Shown one piece after another: positions 1 through 12,151 of a DNA stretch of 56,897 nucleotides (position 1 is its first letter; each line of letters starts with the position of its first letter). The translations under genes and the position numbers were made by a program. The notes under the pieces were generated by a model. It saw only the letters and a list, made by a program, of their open reading frames with translations. It did no database searches and was not told where the DNA came from. Source of the DNA: Antrodiella citrinella. Taxonomy: Eukaryota > Basidiomycota > Agaricomycetes > Polyporales > Steccherinaceae. The stretch is taken from assembly GCA_004802725.1 (NCBI GenBank), contig SGPM01000167.1:1-56897 (forward strand), in the 5' to 3' direction.

Positions 1-350
1 CGCCAAAATTCAGCGGTAGACTGGTCAGGGTAAGGTAGAATGGGGATGAATCCGTTGTCGGTCTTCGACTCGAAGCGTTCTTTCATAGCGGCATACAGAG
101 GTTCAAGGTCGCGTTGCGCGATGTTCTGTGTAACCCACTAGCGTGCGCGCTCGGACATAACATCCCAATCGGAATATCGTTCGACCATCGTATCGACGAA
201 CGGGTCTAGCAGCCCGACCATTTCGGCGAGCCGCCCGACTCATAGTGAGGAATCAGGATTCGGAGCGATGAAGGCCCATACTGGCACTGTCATGGTGAAC
301 TTGAACGCGTTAAGGCGCCTGTTCCCCGTCGTCTAGTACTTAGTACCGTT
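1..350 (-). pseudogene. Fragment of an unknown protein-coding gene with in-frame stops
   Basis: One minus-strand frame reads as a protein with ordinary composition, with segments such as LNAFKFTMTVPVWAFIAPN, GLLDPFVDTMVERYSDWDV and NIAQRDLEPLYAAMKERFE. It runs to the left edge of the window. Three in-frame stops interrupt it: TAG near 341, TGA near 241 and TAG near 139. I do not recognise the family. It is either a decayed copy of a gene continuing to the left or an old mobile-element gene. The stops make an active gene unlikely unless short introns remove them, and I see no good donor/acceptor pair around them. Confidence 0.4.
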
Positions 351-509
351 GCTTTTTCGATCGTTTATGTATCCCTAGTCACAACCGCAAACGTCAAAGG
401 TTACTCAGAGAACAAGGCTTAAAGACTAAGTCGGACAAGCATTACATCCTCATAATACAACAAACTACCATCAAATAGGTATACAAAGACCAACCGGTCA
501 CGGATGCTA

Positions 510-2178
510 TCAATGTGTATGGGTGTGGTCTGGCCCGGGATAGTTGTTAGGGTCTGCACAAACCATGAAAGCATCGTCGATCCAATCGTGCAAATAGGCC
601 CCTCCACTATTGTTCAGACGATCGGCTGGGTTTAATCGCAGACAAGACTGGATGAAAGCGGCAGCCTTTTCGATCTGCTTCGCGCTCAGATCGCTACGAT
701 TTGCGAGGCGTTGTTGGATCGTCTGGTGGGGGTAGGGATTTGCTTTGGCCTTGACAAAGTTTCCTGTGACCAGACCATCAATCGATCATGCTTTTCGAGA
801 CGGATGAATACTAGGTGAACCCACCTTCACGATCAAAGTACTGATCCTTCACTCGAGATTGTTGAACGAGTGTTTTATCCAGAGTCTCTCCCGTCAATGC
901 ATATCGCAGAAGCAGAAGGCTTTCATCTGGCGTAAGACCCGCGATCGGCTGAGGTCGGAAAAGGATTTCTCCAGCGAGCAGCTCGTAAGTCTGTGATGGT
1001 AGTGAGCCAGAGATAACTAGCTACGCATCGGCAGAGATGTGAAGTCTACGTACCATGCACCCCACAGCCCAGATGTCGATTTCCTTGCCACACTCGGCAC
1101 GAATAATGTTCTCGGGCGCACGCAGCGCAAATGCCCCCATGTCATTGGGTGGGTTCGGCTGGTTTGCCCACAAGGCTGAAAGAGAAAGTCATCGGTCAGG
1201 TTCCGGATAAATCGTGTTCAAGTGGAGAGCGAACGTACCTGACCCAAGGTCGCTTAGGAACACAGTGACCATTATTTCGGCATCGTGCGGACTGACGTTC
1301 CAGGAGACCAGTGGCAGAATAGGTTGGGATCGAAGAATCGGATATCGCGTTCCTTCGAACTCGAAGTCGCCGTCGATGCGCACAGGTTCTTCACTGATCA
1401 TTTTCTCGACCATGTGTACGGGCGGGCCCGAGAACAGAACGTTGTCCGCTTTGACATCTAGACATACTATTGTCAACGGAAGTAGAAATGACAGGGTTGG
1501 TCTACGTGAAACATACCTGCGTGAATGATTCCTCTTGAATGCAACTCTTGCAGAGTGTCCATCACGCTTGCAATGATCGGTTTGACCACATGGACAGCAA
1601 GCCTACCGGTAGGCGAAGAGGCACGGAATGCGTGGACGTGACTACACAGAAGTTGGAGAAAAAAGCAAAAGTGAACCCCGTGGGGTCCGCGTTGCCCCCA
1701 ATGATCGTATAGAATGGGTACAGTAGGCATGGGGGTGCCTGGCGGTCGTGGCCACAAGGCCTGAAGGAACGAAAGTTCTTGAATGGCTCCATTTTGAAGG
1801 GCAGTTGTGGCGGCTACGGTCAGAATTTTCGCTGCGAGGTATCTACACTGGGGATAGCTGCGTGGCATACACTATTGTCAAAGACGAACGATACAACGGA
1901 GGTTAAAACGTACGGGGCTTCAAGGTCTTCCACCAGGAAGATAGTTGAGGTGGTTCCTCTTCCAAGCTTGCGAATGATTATGTAGCGTCCACCCTTGAGA
2001 GCCTTTCCGGGCGCAGCGATGAAGTACCTTCTGCTTCGGTGGCGAGCAGATTCTCCTCTGGGAAGCGCGACATCTTATGAGTGGAGAGGGCAGTCGATGT
2101 GGGATGAAAATCGGATTCTTCGAGAGCGCTCGAGAGAAATGGAGAGCAGACAGTCTCCTCTTGATTATCTCGGATCAT
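510..2178 (-). CDS. SRPK-like serine/threonine protein kinase, with an apparent frameshift
   Basis: Spliced by eye this is a fungal SRPK-type kinase, a family that phosphorylates SR proteins and related substrates. Visible parts in order are the glycine loop (RKLGRGTTSTIFLVED), the VAIK-like lysine (AAKILTV), the catalytic loop IIHADVKADN with its Asp, the DFG equivalent written SDLGS as usual in SRPK relatives, the APE equivalent LRAPEN with EIDIWAVGCM, and a C-terminal lobe ending in NPADRL and DDAFM. Introns with good borders lie near 1489 (after IIHA), 1180-1240 (after SDLGS) and 1870-1920. The first exon (start at 2178, or the Met near 2073) runs in a frame that reaches a stop near 1978. 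The glycine loop lies in another frame, with the change at about 2026 (the family joint expected is EG-YF). This is a one-base deletion or a sequencing error, so the gene may be inactive. Confidence 0.8.
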
Positions 2179-2256
2179 GACGTACTGTACGTACTAACAT
2201 GGCCTCCTACTGCATCGTGTTGGACCCACCTGCACTAACTTGTGCTCGTGTCTTCT

Positions 2257-2607
2257 TCAGTTCGACGACAGTGAAAGACGCTCACTGATCCAGCCCAGCT
2301 CTCCCCTCAATCCCTCCAAGACATCTTCCAGCTTCCCTCTGACACCGCCAACCCTGATCCCCTCTCTATCCCCCTCACTCCGGTTCAGAATCTTTCGCGC
2401 ACACGAAAAGAACGCTGGACAGATGCCTGCGCGTCGTCTGCTAGATCCGCGTCGAAAACCCATAGACGACAGGAGAGATGAAAAGTTGACATTGGAGGAG
2501 CGCAGCAGAGCTAGGTCGCGTAGAGTTTCGTTGAACGGCACAGGATTCATTTTGGAGGTCATGGAAAAGTTGAGACGAAATGAAGAGAGAGCGAGGATAG
2601 GCGCCAT
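2257..2607 (-). CDS. Small hypothetical protein, doubtful
   Basis: A 116-residue minus-strand frame. The start region (residues 15-47, containing NPVPFNETLRDLALLRSSNV) and the end (GVRGKLEDVLEGL) look like two conserved helical blocks of a small basidiomycete protein I cannot name. The arginine-rich middle (around RRGSSRRRAG) looks like a frame slip. An opposite-strand frame of similar length overlaps it completely. I favour the minus strand only because of the helical blocks. It could be a decayed paralogue. Confidence 0.28.
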   Translation of the reverse strand: MAPILALSSFRLNFSMTSKMNPVPFNETLRDLALLRSSNVNFSSLLSSMGFRRGSSRRRAGICPAFFSCARKILNRSEGDREGIRVGGVRGKLEDVLEGLRGELGWISERLSLSSN

Positions 2608-3237
2608 GATTGTCCTCTCTTAGTCTGGGCCAAGACAGTGACTTACAAATATCGACGAGGTGGTTATGGTTGGGTCCTCCTGAAAGCCATTTTGATAGCT
2701 ATGTTCTCTACTTTTTAAGTGATGTGCATAGCGCAGCATGGCCCCAATCATGTCGAATGAGGTCAACGTTGGGTCAACCTTGTTGCCTCAGCTCTACTGA
2801 TAGGAACGACTGTCTTCCGCACAGTACTAGAGGCTGACTGTGGGAGCCTACCTCAGCTCAGTGGATTTTCACCTTTCGTATGTGATCTCAACATCCGGTG
2901 CGTCCTCATTATCGTGGTCTATTCAGTGCTATTTTCGCTCACATGGCAGTACAGTATAGCATGGCAGTACAGTATAGTAGGTTTGCAATAGTCCCGAATA
3001 TAGCATTCCGATAGACCTTTGCGTACTGGTCTGAAGTGTTCTCATACTCATTGACACTAGGTGGCAGCAGTAGCAGCACCTTCCTGTTCTGATCGCACTG
3101 CCAGTGAGCAACACAGAACGCGTTGTCTTCTTATCAGACTTATCTGTCATCTCAATCTCACCGCCTTCAAGTCCCACAGACTCAGAGCTAGATATAAAGG
3201 CTTGTGAGCCATCCTATCACGTAGAGTTGCACTAGAC
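2608..3237. other. Intergenic region with an 18-base tandem repeat
   Basis: No gene is supported here. It holds a perfect direct repeat of CATGGCAGTACAGTATAG (2942-2959 and 2960-2977). An AT-rich GATATAAAGG at about 3190-3199, about 40 bases before the DUF6535 start codon, is a possible TATA element for that gene. Confidence 0.5.
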
Positions 3238-5662
3238 ATGTCAGACAGGTATCCCTCCTCCGGGCATACAAGGGGAATCAAGATATCGAAACGGCTCAAA
3301 GGTGTAGTTCGTCGTCATGTCTCAATGCAGTAGTGTCGACTAACATCCACTTAACTAGATGTCACCGGTGATGTGGAGATGAATCCAAGTAAGTGTCTCG
3401 GTAGTCACTTTCACGAATCGAATCTGATGGCGTTCACCGTATAGTATGGTCACTGTACAACTTAGCGGCTGAACGTTCGGACGAAATCCTCATTGCGCGT
3501 CTCCGAGACAGTATGAGCTCAGTCCTCATAATCGTACGCACCCCGATCTTTTCGAATCGCTCGCTCAGAAAGCTTGACCTTCAGAGATACAGGCCGGTCT
3601 CTTCTCTGCGACTGTCACCTCCCTCGTTGTCGAAAGCTATCAGTCGCTAAGTCCCGACCCTGCACACCTCACCGTGCAGTACCTCGCCCAAATATCTCAG
3701 CAGCTCGCTGCAATTGCCCAAGGACCTAACTCGGGCAACTTTTCCTCCCAGCCCGTGATTTACCCTATCGCTTTCCAATCTACGTCGTCCGATGTAGCGG
3801 TGAACATGCTCTGGATTCTGAGCCTGGTGTTCAGCCTCGGCTGCGCTTTGTCTGCAACGATGGTCTTGTCGTGGCTCAACAAATATCTGAGACTCGTCAA
3901 CCGTTATGCAGACCCGCGGGGGCGGGCTCGCCAGCATACGTTCTTCTTCAAGGGTCTCGAGGAGTCAAGGCTCAATCTCCTTGTCGAGACTCTGCCGGCG
4001 TTCTTGCACGTGTCCTTTTCACTCTTCTTCCTAGGAATTATTGTCTTTCTCTCTGCGATCAACACCCTCATCGCCAATGTCACTCTATTCGTTGTCTGTG
4101 TCTTCGCCCTGTTATATCTGGGATGCACTATGGTCCCAACCTTCGTGCAGAACTCGCCTTATGAAACGCCCCTGTCCGCCCTCCTGTCCTTCATCTGTTC
4201 TTCGGCGAGCCTTACGGTTCGTGCGGCTCGGCAAACATCTATCTCGATGGCTTGTCCATCTTTCCTATCGACGAAAGCCATCAAACGGCAACATGCACAC
4301 CCCCAACTCCCCATGCACGTCAAGTTCAGAGCACCAGAAACGAAAGACGTCGCCCCAACGTCTCCCAAGCAAGACGCCATGGCTATTCACTGGCTCTTGC
4401 GTAGCATGGAGCCACAAACGGAGCAGGACATTGAACGCATCGTCCAGTGCATCGAGCCTTTTGTCAATTCCATCGACGACCATGCCGAGAACGGCGCCAT
4501 CATGTTCCAGCTGGGTGACCATCTGCCGTTGGGAAGCTTGCTGGTATCTTGCATACACCCCACGGATGTACCACTTTCCCAGCGGCACGCACGGGTGACT
4601 CTGTGCACCCGAGCTCTGTGGTCGCTGTTTGTCAAAACCGATACATACAGCCGGAAGACCACCGACCTGGTACCCAGAACACTGACGAAAGGGACGCTGG
4701 TCCACCCGTGGCGCCTGTGGTTGGATGTGCATACCATATCGACACTGCGAAATCTCCAGGGAGATCCGGACCCGCTCATCTCCTTCCACGCTATATGTGC
4801 ATCGACTGTCGCCGCCTGTGCAGGCATCTCCGATTTCTGCTGTAAAGTGGACGCTGGAGAATTCCAGCTGCACGGTTTTGCAGGTCTGGGCATTCTAGAC
4901 GTCGTGCATGCGATATGGGGGCGGATGGAAGCGAGCCACTCTGCGTTTGGTATGCAAGCGCTCCAGGACCACATATGCGAGCTTAAGATCGCTGCGGGAC
5001 TGCTGCTGCTGAGAGAGGAGGTGAAGACAGGTCGCCTCTGGGAGTCAGGGAGTCCGTACCGCTGTCGGTACGACTCAAAGAACAAGATCATTCGCGTCAC
5101 GAAGGACGGCTGCATTCATCCAATGGAGCGACACAGCGCCAGGCGACTTCACGCCGAAGGCTGCTTACTCGTCCTCAACCATTTCCTCCGCAACATCGTC
5201 ACCAACCGCTTCACACCGTCGGTCGCGCACGTCCACTTCGCGCGCGAGACTTTGAACTCCATAGTTAACGCCGCATACTCCAGCTCCGCGTCCGGGCCTT
5301 TCTACTCGTGGGGCGCAGACGGCACGAGTCTAGCTTCCCAGCGCGAGTTCACTTCCCTCTTCGGTCGTGTTCTTCATACGGCGGATCCGTCTTTGGCCAT
5401 CGATATTAGCTTACAGCACGCTCTCGACAACGACACCGAGGCCAATACCGTACCCCCTTCGTACGGCGTTCCTTCTGGTTTTCCTCGTGCTGCGCTAGAA
5501 ATGCCGTCGCCGGAGATACCAACTTCGTTGGTTTCGCAGGACTTCGTTGGCATGCTCACCCTCATCGCGGTCGGCATCGACGATCCCATCTGTAAGCGCG
5601 AGTGTAATGCATGGATGGATGCGTGGTACAGCCGCATTCGGTGGCAGCCTGCGCCATGTTGA
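3238..5662 (+). CDS. DUF6535-domain transmembrane protein
   Basis: Four exons join cleanly: 3238-3301, 3359-3388, 3445-3533 and 3593-5662, giving about 750 residues. The N-terminal third is the DUF6535 domain: the lead-in WSLYNLAAERSDEILIARLR, then the helix IIAGLFSATVTSLVVESYQ, PDPAHLTVQYLAQIS, and further helices around WILSLVFSLGCALSA, FSLFFLGIIVFLSAIN and FVVCVFALLYL. The rest is a long soluble, probably helical region of unknown role. The family is common in Agaricomycetes and its biochemical function is unknown; membrane location is inferred from the helices. The start at 3238 is chosen because the exon phases then fit. A paralogue lies at 9763-12151 on the other strand. Confidence 0.85.
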
Positions 5663-5924
5663 CACTCTTGAACGCGCCCGCACGGACGCTCCATTCGAAT
5701 GACCCGAGAATGACCTGTACTGATGATGCATGTACTGTTTCTTGACGTCGCAAAATCTAATGACATTATGTAGAAGCATTGGGTACATGAGCAGATGATG
5801 ACTGTCATAATATGATACGTTGCAACTTCGTACACCAGAAATCTCGTTTTATATAGCATTCATTCTTCATATCCAATACGAAAAACAGGAGAGTCAGAAA
5901 GGAAGCAGCTGGCGATGCAAACAA

Positions 5925-8900
5925 CTATGCATCGCTGTCACTCGTGGCGCTGTCGCTCTCATCGTGTCCCCACACCGCGAACGCGACCCTCCGATGCGGA
6001 GACTTGCTGCTCTCGCGATAGTTCCTGCGAGTGTTCGTCGTGCCTTCCGTAGAGATGGCAGTGACCGCAGATGTCGGCGTCCTCTGCTCTACTTCTGGTA
6101 CGCCTCCCATTTGTTGCGCGCGATCCCGCTCACGCGGAATGCGGCTCCGCCCACTCCCAAGACTCCGAGGCGAGTGGATGTCGTCTCTAGAACCTCGCTC
6201 CCAACTCCTTACGGTGGCTTCTCGGTCAGCCGGGTCCCCGCCCATACCGTTCAGCGATGATGACGATGATGAATTGGAAGAGAGGAATTGGACGTGGCGG
6301 GGAGAAAGACGCGGTGGGTGAGGATGCGGACCTGCGAACCTATCGGGGGTCTCTACGCCTGACTGGGACCGTGATCGCGACCGGCCCGATTTGGATTTTG
6401 TCCGTGGGCGGCCCATGAGATTGCGGGCCGCTACTTCAGCTTGGGTGGCGCGTCTGACAGTCGGTGAATCAGGATGGAGGTGGGCGACAGGAGATGGAAT
6501 GGTAGCGGAAGACGACTCCGATGCTTGTTCCATGGCTTTTTCGTGACCGATGACCTCCTCCCAATGTGACGGGTGGTGGGTCTGAATGCTAGCTTCGACG
6601 CTTAGAGCACTCGCGCTGCCCTTGAGCGACTCGCTAGCAGACAGATCATCAATGTCGTATTTCTCCTCTTCGTCAGATACTTCATCTTCCTCATCATCTA
6701 GTCGGCCGGGTTCGTTCTCGTCGTCATCTCCGTTGATAGTCGGAGAGACGGCCTCATCCACCTTCTGGTGATGCTTCTTGGACCGTTTAGTACGCGCACT
6801 GGGTCCCTCTTCCACCACGACGAATGACTTCTGCCGTTCACGTTCGTTCCACTTGAGGGTGCGTGATATAGAGTGGAACCAGTCGATTGACTGACTATCG
6901 GCGCAGACGGTTGGGAAGGGGTATTTCGAGGCGGTTACCTTGATGTGATCTCCCTCTGCGATATGGGTTAATATGGGTTAATATCGACCACGGATCGTAA
7001 TTCAATCTAATGGCACTCACGTTTCAATTCCACACGACCGCGACCGTCAAAGGAGGCCCAGGCAGTACTACGCGAGTTGAAAGGGACGCATATGCGAAGT
7101 TCCATGCTATCCGGCAACAGCATAGGTCGGAAGGAAAGGGTATGTGGGCAGATGGGGGTAATGAGGATAGCGGGAATCTCGGGGTGGACCAACGAACCAC
7201 CAGCAGACAGCTGCGAAGCAGGTCAATTTGATACCTCAGAAATAGATAAGAGACGTACAGAGTATGCAGTTGATCCCGTTGGTGTAGAAATAGTCAACCC
7301 GTCGGCTTGAACAGTCGTAAGATGATGTTCGTCACCTACACACATAGAGAAATAAGTATCAACATGCATAGCTATTCATGCAACGTTGATCACTTACCGA
7401 AAAGCTCTAACAGACTAACATATGGGCTAGGGCCACGGTCCACGACGAGGTCATTTAACACCTCAAAGCTCTCCACGGGTCTGGTTGTGAAACACATGAT
7501 CTCCTTATCCTTCGTACAATCACCCTTGCTAGAGGAAGCACCTGCAAATCCGCTTTCCAGAGCCTCCCAGCCTGCTTGATCGAGGTTCTTCATCAGGATC
7601 TCGCCGGTATCGCCTTTCTTGACCGCCCGGCGTCGGGACTTTGAGTCTTCTGGTGCGACGGCGCGGTAAACGGTACAAGTAAACCTCATGCGGAGATTTA
7701 CCCGTATACCAGATTCCATGAGGGTGTCCATGACGGATTGGTGATCGGAGAAGTCAAAGTTAGTAAGGAATCCGAGCGAGCCGAGGGCGAATGGGAGCAC
7801 AGGTGGGACTATGCGTTGAAAGAGCCATGACGTGAACAGAACAGTACCGTCTCCGCCAAGCTAGATTCATTGCGATAAGTCATTTGCCGCTTCGCTTGAT
7901 CTGCAAGTGAAGTGACATACCGTTATGACGAAGTCAAACAAGTGCGGTGAATGACTACACATATCGGCAGTCCAATAGCGTAACTGACCCTCAGGCATGC
8001 TCTCCGACGTGGAGGTGGTACTTGTTATATCGGAAGCCGACGAAGAGCTGCTTGACGATCGACGGCGAGGGAACGGAGTGAACAGGTCTGGGTGATCCTT
8101 TTCAATACCTGCGGCATCGAATCGGCGAGAAGTTCTCAATTGAGTATCAACATAACTATAGATTCAACTTCAGTGAACGAACGGCGCAAAAACTACTGTT
8201 TAGACGTACACAATCATCCCTCTACCGCCCGCTCTTGGCTTGAGCATCAAATACAGTGCGAGCTCCCTTGTCAACTGGATGAGCCTGTTGTCTCGGGCTT
8301 TTGTGACAATCAGAACAGATTGGATGACAGAGTGAACGCGAGTACGACCTGAGAACGCACAACGAGCGATGAGCACGATAGAGGAGACACTGCAATGCAA
8401 AGTGGAGCTCACCGAGTTGCTTGCTCATTTCCCTGACACCTACAGCCGTCTCCGCGAGCTGTTTCGTAACACTTCCTGCCGATCCCTCCTCATCATGCCA
8501 GAACCCATAATTTTCAGAAGTTGCGCTGCCATTGGGAAGGGCCGATCCGTTAGGGTAGTCTATCATTGGCTTCCTGTCCTGCTCGAATCGCGTATCTTGC
8601 ACTGCTGGTGACCGCTTGCTCATCGAAGGATCTTGCAGACGTGAATGTACAAAACACGGCGAAGCCATGGCTTGAGAGCGGGGGGTACGAGGTTGAGTGT
8701 TGGAAGTAGGAGAAGTGACCTGCGGAGTCGGTCCTGCGACCGGCGCTAACGTAGCGGGAGATGACAGTGGGACGATGCCAGCACCATGGCCGACACCGTT
8801 GAGCTTGAGCTCGCTGTTCGTGTTCGCGAGGGGATCCATGGTAGCCGATGCGATGCGGGTAGAAGAAAAGCCGCTCTGCGTCGCGGTCGAAGGAGTGGAG

Positions 8901-9148
8901 ATCTTGACCCCTGGTGGTGGTGCGCCGCGCCCATTTAGCTGAGGTAGATCTGGAGAGGGCTGGCCGGTGCTGTCCTCCACGATGATATCTGGCTTCCACT
9001 CAGCGGAGGCATTGTGCTGGAGGTGCAAGCTTGATGGCCTGCTGGATCTCCGAGATAGTGATGGTCTGATTTCTGGCTCTGCGTGGATCGGTGTCGTGGG
9101 CGGTGTTGAGAACGTCTCAACTTCGTTGGGAGACAACACAGAATGCAT
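5925..9148 (-). CDS. NAD(+) kinase (ATP-NAD kinase)
   Basis: Phosphorylates NAD to NADP using ATP. The spliced protein shows the hallmark motifs in order: [12 protein letters not shown] (nucleotide-binding GGDGT), [12 protein letters not shown], then across an intron [20 protein letters not shown] followed by [24 protein letters not shown] and RPMLLPDS. An N-terminal Ser/Pro-rich extension of about 250 residues (from [13 protein letters not shown] at 9148) precedes the catalytic core. A C-terminal tail (6818-5925) is acidic, then Ser/Arg-rich, and looks disordered. This build resembles yeast Utr1-type cytosolic kinases with long tails. Introns are seen near 8355-8402, 8150-8210, 7864-7918, 7330-7396, 7207-7252 and 6955-7020. 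Reading frame and motifs are intact. The two DUF6535 genes flank it. Confidence 0.93.
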
Positions 9149-9762
9149 GGCGGAACTTGGGTATCTAGACTGGTCGAGAGAAAGCCAGGTTTATGATATA
9201 AATGGCGAACGAGTCTACGGGAGGAGGATGTTTCCCAGACGACCGGGAGAGACCTGAAGCAGTGGGATTTGAGCTCGAGCTGTCGTCGTTGCTGTGAGCA
9301 AGCTGTGAGTGCCAGTGTCGACGATGAGAGATGTGCGCTGGCGATTATCGTCGTTCCTGACAACGGGTGGGATATTCCATCGAGAGTCAAGTTACGAAGA
9401 TGTAAATCAGAGCGCAAAGACCAACGTGCCATGGATGATACTAGTATGTAGAGCGAACGCCCGGGAAATCATCTCTGTAAGCTCATTCGTACGTAGGCAC
9501 GCATGCCGCCGGCCATAGACAAGACGATGTTCTATAAAAGTACACATAGATTACTATCCAGAACGTTCATACTCGTCCAGACAACTATGCCCAACCCTTC
9601 GTAAGAACGCGTAAATAGTTGCGCAGTCTTTCAATAATCATATACCCCCAGACGGCACCGCATGAGAACGCCTGATGGACAGAACGCAATCTCGGCCGAT
9701 AACGTTTCAGCTGTTCTGTATGTCCATCTCTTCCTAAGTATCATCTTGCTGATCAAGTCGCA

Positions 9763-12151
9763 TTACAGCGGCCAGTTGACGCTTCCTGTACGGACGTGCT
9801 TCGATGGTAGGTTGTCAACGCCGGCTTGGACGACTGTCTCGTCGCCACGTAGATACAAACTGAACGTCTGGAGGTACCGGATCCTCGAAGATCTCGTTGT
9901 GAGGGTGTGTGTCCATGGGGGGTGTCGCCAAGCTGATCGTGAGGATACAGTGGCAGGAGAGAATGCACTACTCCCAATTGAGCGCGGACGTTCAGTGATC
10001 ATGGGTATCTGTCGCGTCTTGACATTACAAAGCACTCGGTCTTGATACTGTGGGCTAGACAACACTGTACCTACTCGTCAGCACCCGCACTGTTGATTCA
10101 GGAAGATGAACGTACTTGTGTTGCTCCATGTGTCCAGTCAAATGACCCCAATCCTTCGTGGCCCCTCGCCGCTCCAATGCTTGACGCGGCCCATCCCACT
10201 GGTCATCTTGCAGCGCAAAGATCAGCGAACTAGACACAGCAGGATGTATCCTGTTCGCCAGGAACTTGGTCTCGCCAGATGCCAATACCTGCAAGTGTAG
10301 GTGGCGGTGGAAATCGCAGTTCGGTATGTCTTCCGTGATCGCCTGTGCGACAATTTCTGTGAAATGATGCAATTCGATTTCGGATTGGTAAAGGATGTCG
10401 TCCGGAAGGTTCTTGAGAAAACGGAGGAGGAGAGTCCATAGCTCGATTGGCTTACACTCTTTGGTCGTGAATAGTCGCGTAGCCGCAGCGAACATGTTGT
10501 CCAATGCTGGATACCAACGTGTCAACGAGAAGCCTAATAAGAGACTGCATGTACACATACTCACCTTCGGGCGGAAGCGAAAGAGGAAGGTACCTCAGCC
10601 TCTTATTTGGCATGAACAGGTGCGTAATCATCCGCGTCTCGCACAACGTCACCAGCAAGTGTTCGGCAAATTCGACTTTGTAGGAAAGGAGCATGGTCAT
10701 AAGGGCCGGAGGCGACACCGTCCGCGAGCCGAGGTCCAGATTTGCCCTGATAGACATATACAGACCGAACATCGCCTCATCCATCCAAGGTGCCCAATGC
10801 AAGCTTTTGCGCCTGCCTTCCAAGGCTGCGAGTAGCGGCGCATGTACAGTGTCGAACAGCATGGACACCGCTGTGAGACGTTCGGAATAGGAGAGCCTCC
10901 AGAATGCGAATTCAGCCGTGCGCAGTGACGCCAAGGGGGAGCCGACGCGTTGTTCCATGAGTAGTCGTACACATGTGATTATCGTGGTGCTCTCAAGGTC
11001 ACGGACGCACAACTGGACGTTGTCGAAGAACTGGGGGTCCATGAAGGTGGCATCTGCCGCCATAATCATCTCCACATCCAGATCGTTACGTTTGCGCATT
11101 TGGTGTTCCTCGAACGGAATAGCGTAGTCGGTGACATGCAGGAAATGCCTTGTAAAGTAGAGCTTCGTCTGCTTCAGAAGATTTCGTACAGCAGAGAACA
11201 CAGGTTTGAGCAGAGGTGTCTTGAATGGAGATCGGGCTGAGAATATGGGAGATACCGTGGTAGACGCGTAGAATAGTAGGTATAGGCTGACAATGGATGC
11301 GATAATCCAGCATAACGTGCTGTCGGCGAGGCGAATGAAGTCGAGCATGCCGACGAAGAATAGAATCAGGGACAACTGGAGCAACATGGGTAGAAAGGCA
11401 GCAATTTCGAAGACGCGCCAGCGGACTATGCCCCTATTCCGGAAGTGTCGGACGCGGCATCGCTCTTTGGCAGAGATCATCTCGCCGGCCATGTATTCCC
11501 GGAGCCACTGCTTAACCAGCATGCCCAGAGACGCGGTGATGAGGCTGAACGTCAAGCTTGCGAACCAGAGGCCGTTGATGCGAAGGGCGGAAGCGGGTGG
11601 CTGGAAGGAGGCATTCGAAGCCGAGATTAGTGGCAGGGTGCCATTCATTCCAACCCCGCCTGCGCTCAGTTGCATGGAAATTTGGGCCAGTAATTGAACA
11701 GTCAAGGTTGAGGTATCGGGTTGCAGAAGTGCGTAGGAAACGATAATGAACGCGGTCAATACGGCAGAGAACAGGCCAGCCTGGTAACCCTACTCTCAGT
11801 ACTTCCATTGAATGTGAAAATGACTGACGTACAAAGACCAAGAGCGTATCAATGTCCTCCTTGCTGTCCTTAACTCGCTCCTCGTCGTAGTCTCTGAGGT
11901 ACCTGGACATCCTGTTCCAGCCATCTATATCTTTCGGTGTGCTTGACGAGTGTGTTTGCGAGAGACTATCGTTGCCAGAGACAGTTTGATCACTATCTCC
12001 AGTGCCATGTCGCTGAGGTGCAGGAGAAAACGATGGGTTCTGCAGGTCCCCAAGTGAGAACTCTTATGTCGAAAGAAGTGCATACCAACAGACTCACGTT
12101 GTATACGTGCGTTAGAACTTGTTCTCTCTGTAACTCAGTCTGGCGATCCAT
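9763..12151 (-). CDS. DUF6535-domain transmembrane protein (second copy)
   Basis: Exons assembled by eye: a first exon MDRQTELQREQ from 12151, then NPSFSPAPQRHG through SKEDIDTLLVF, an intron, and AGLFSAVLTAFIIVSYALL, PDTSTLTVQLLAQISMQL, the helices WFASLTFSLITASLGML, PMLLQLSLILFFVGMLDFI and WIIASIVSLYLLFYAS, then a long soluble part. Later introns at about 10503-10565 and 10050-10110 restore the frame into LDNMFAAATRLFTTKECKP and a final exon ending SVNWPL at 9763. The last exon is less certain than the rest. It has the same architecture as the gene at 3238-5662 but clearly different sequence, so it is an old paralogue. Function is unknown. Confidence 0.82.

Noticed and set aside
2240..2623. 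Plus-strand gene opposite the small hypothetical frame
   Set aside because: Arg/Ser-rich composition typical of an antisense shadow, with no motif and no conserved-looking block.
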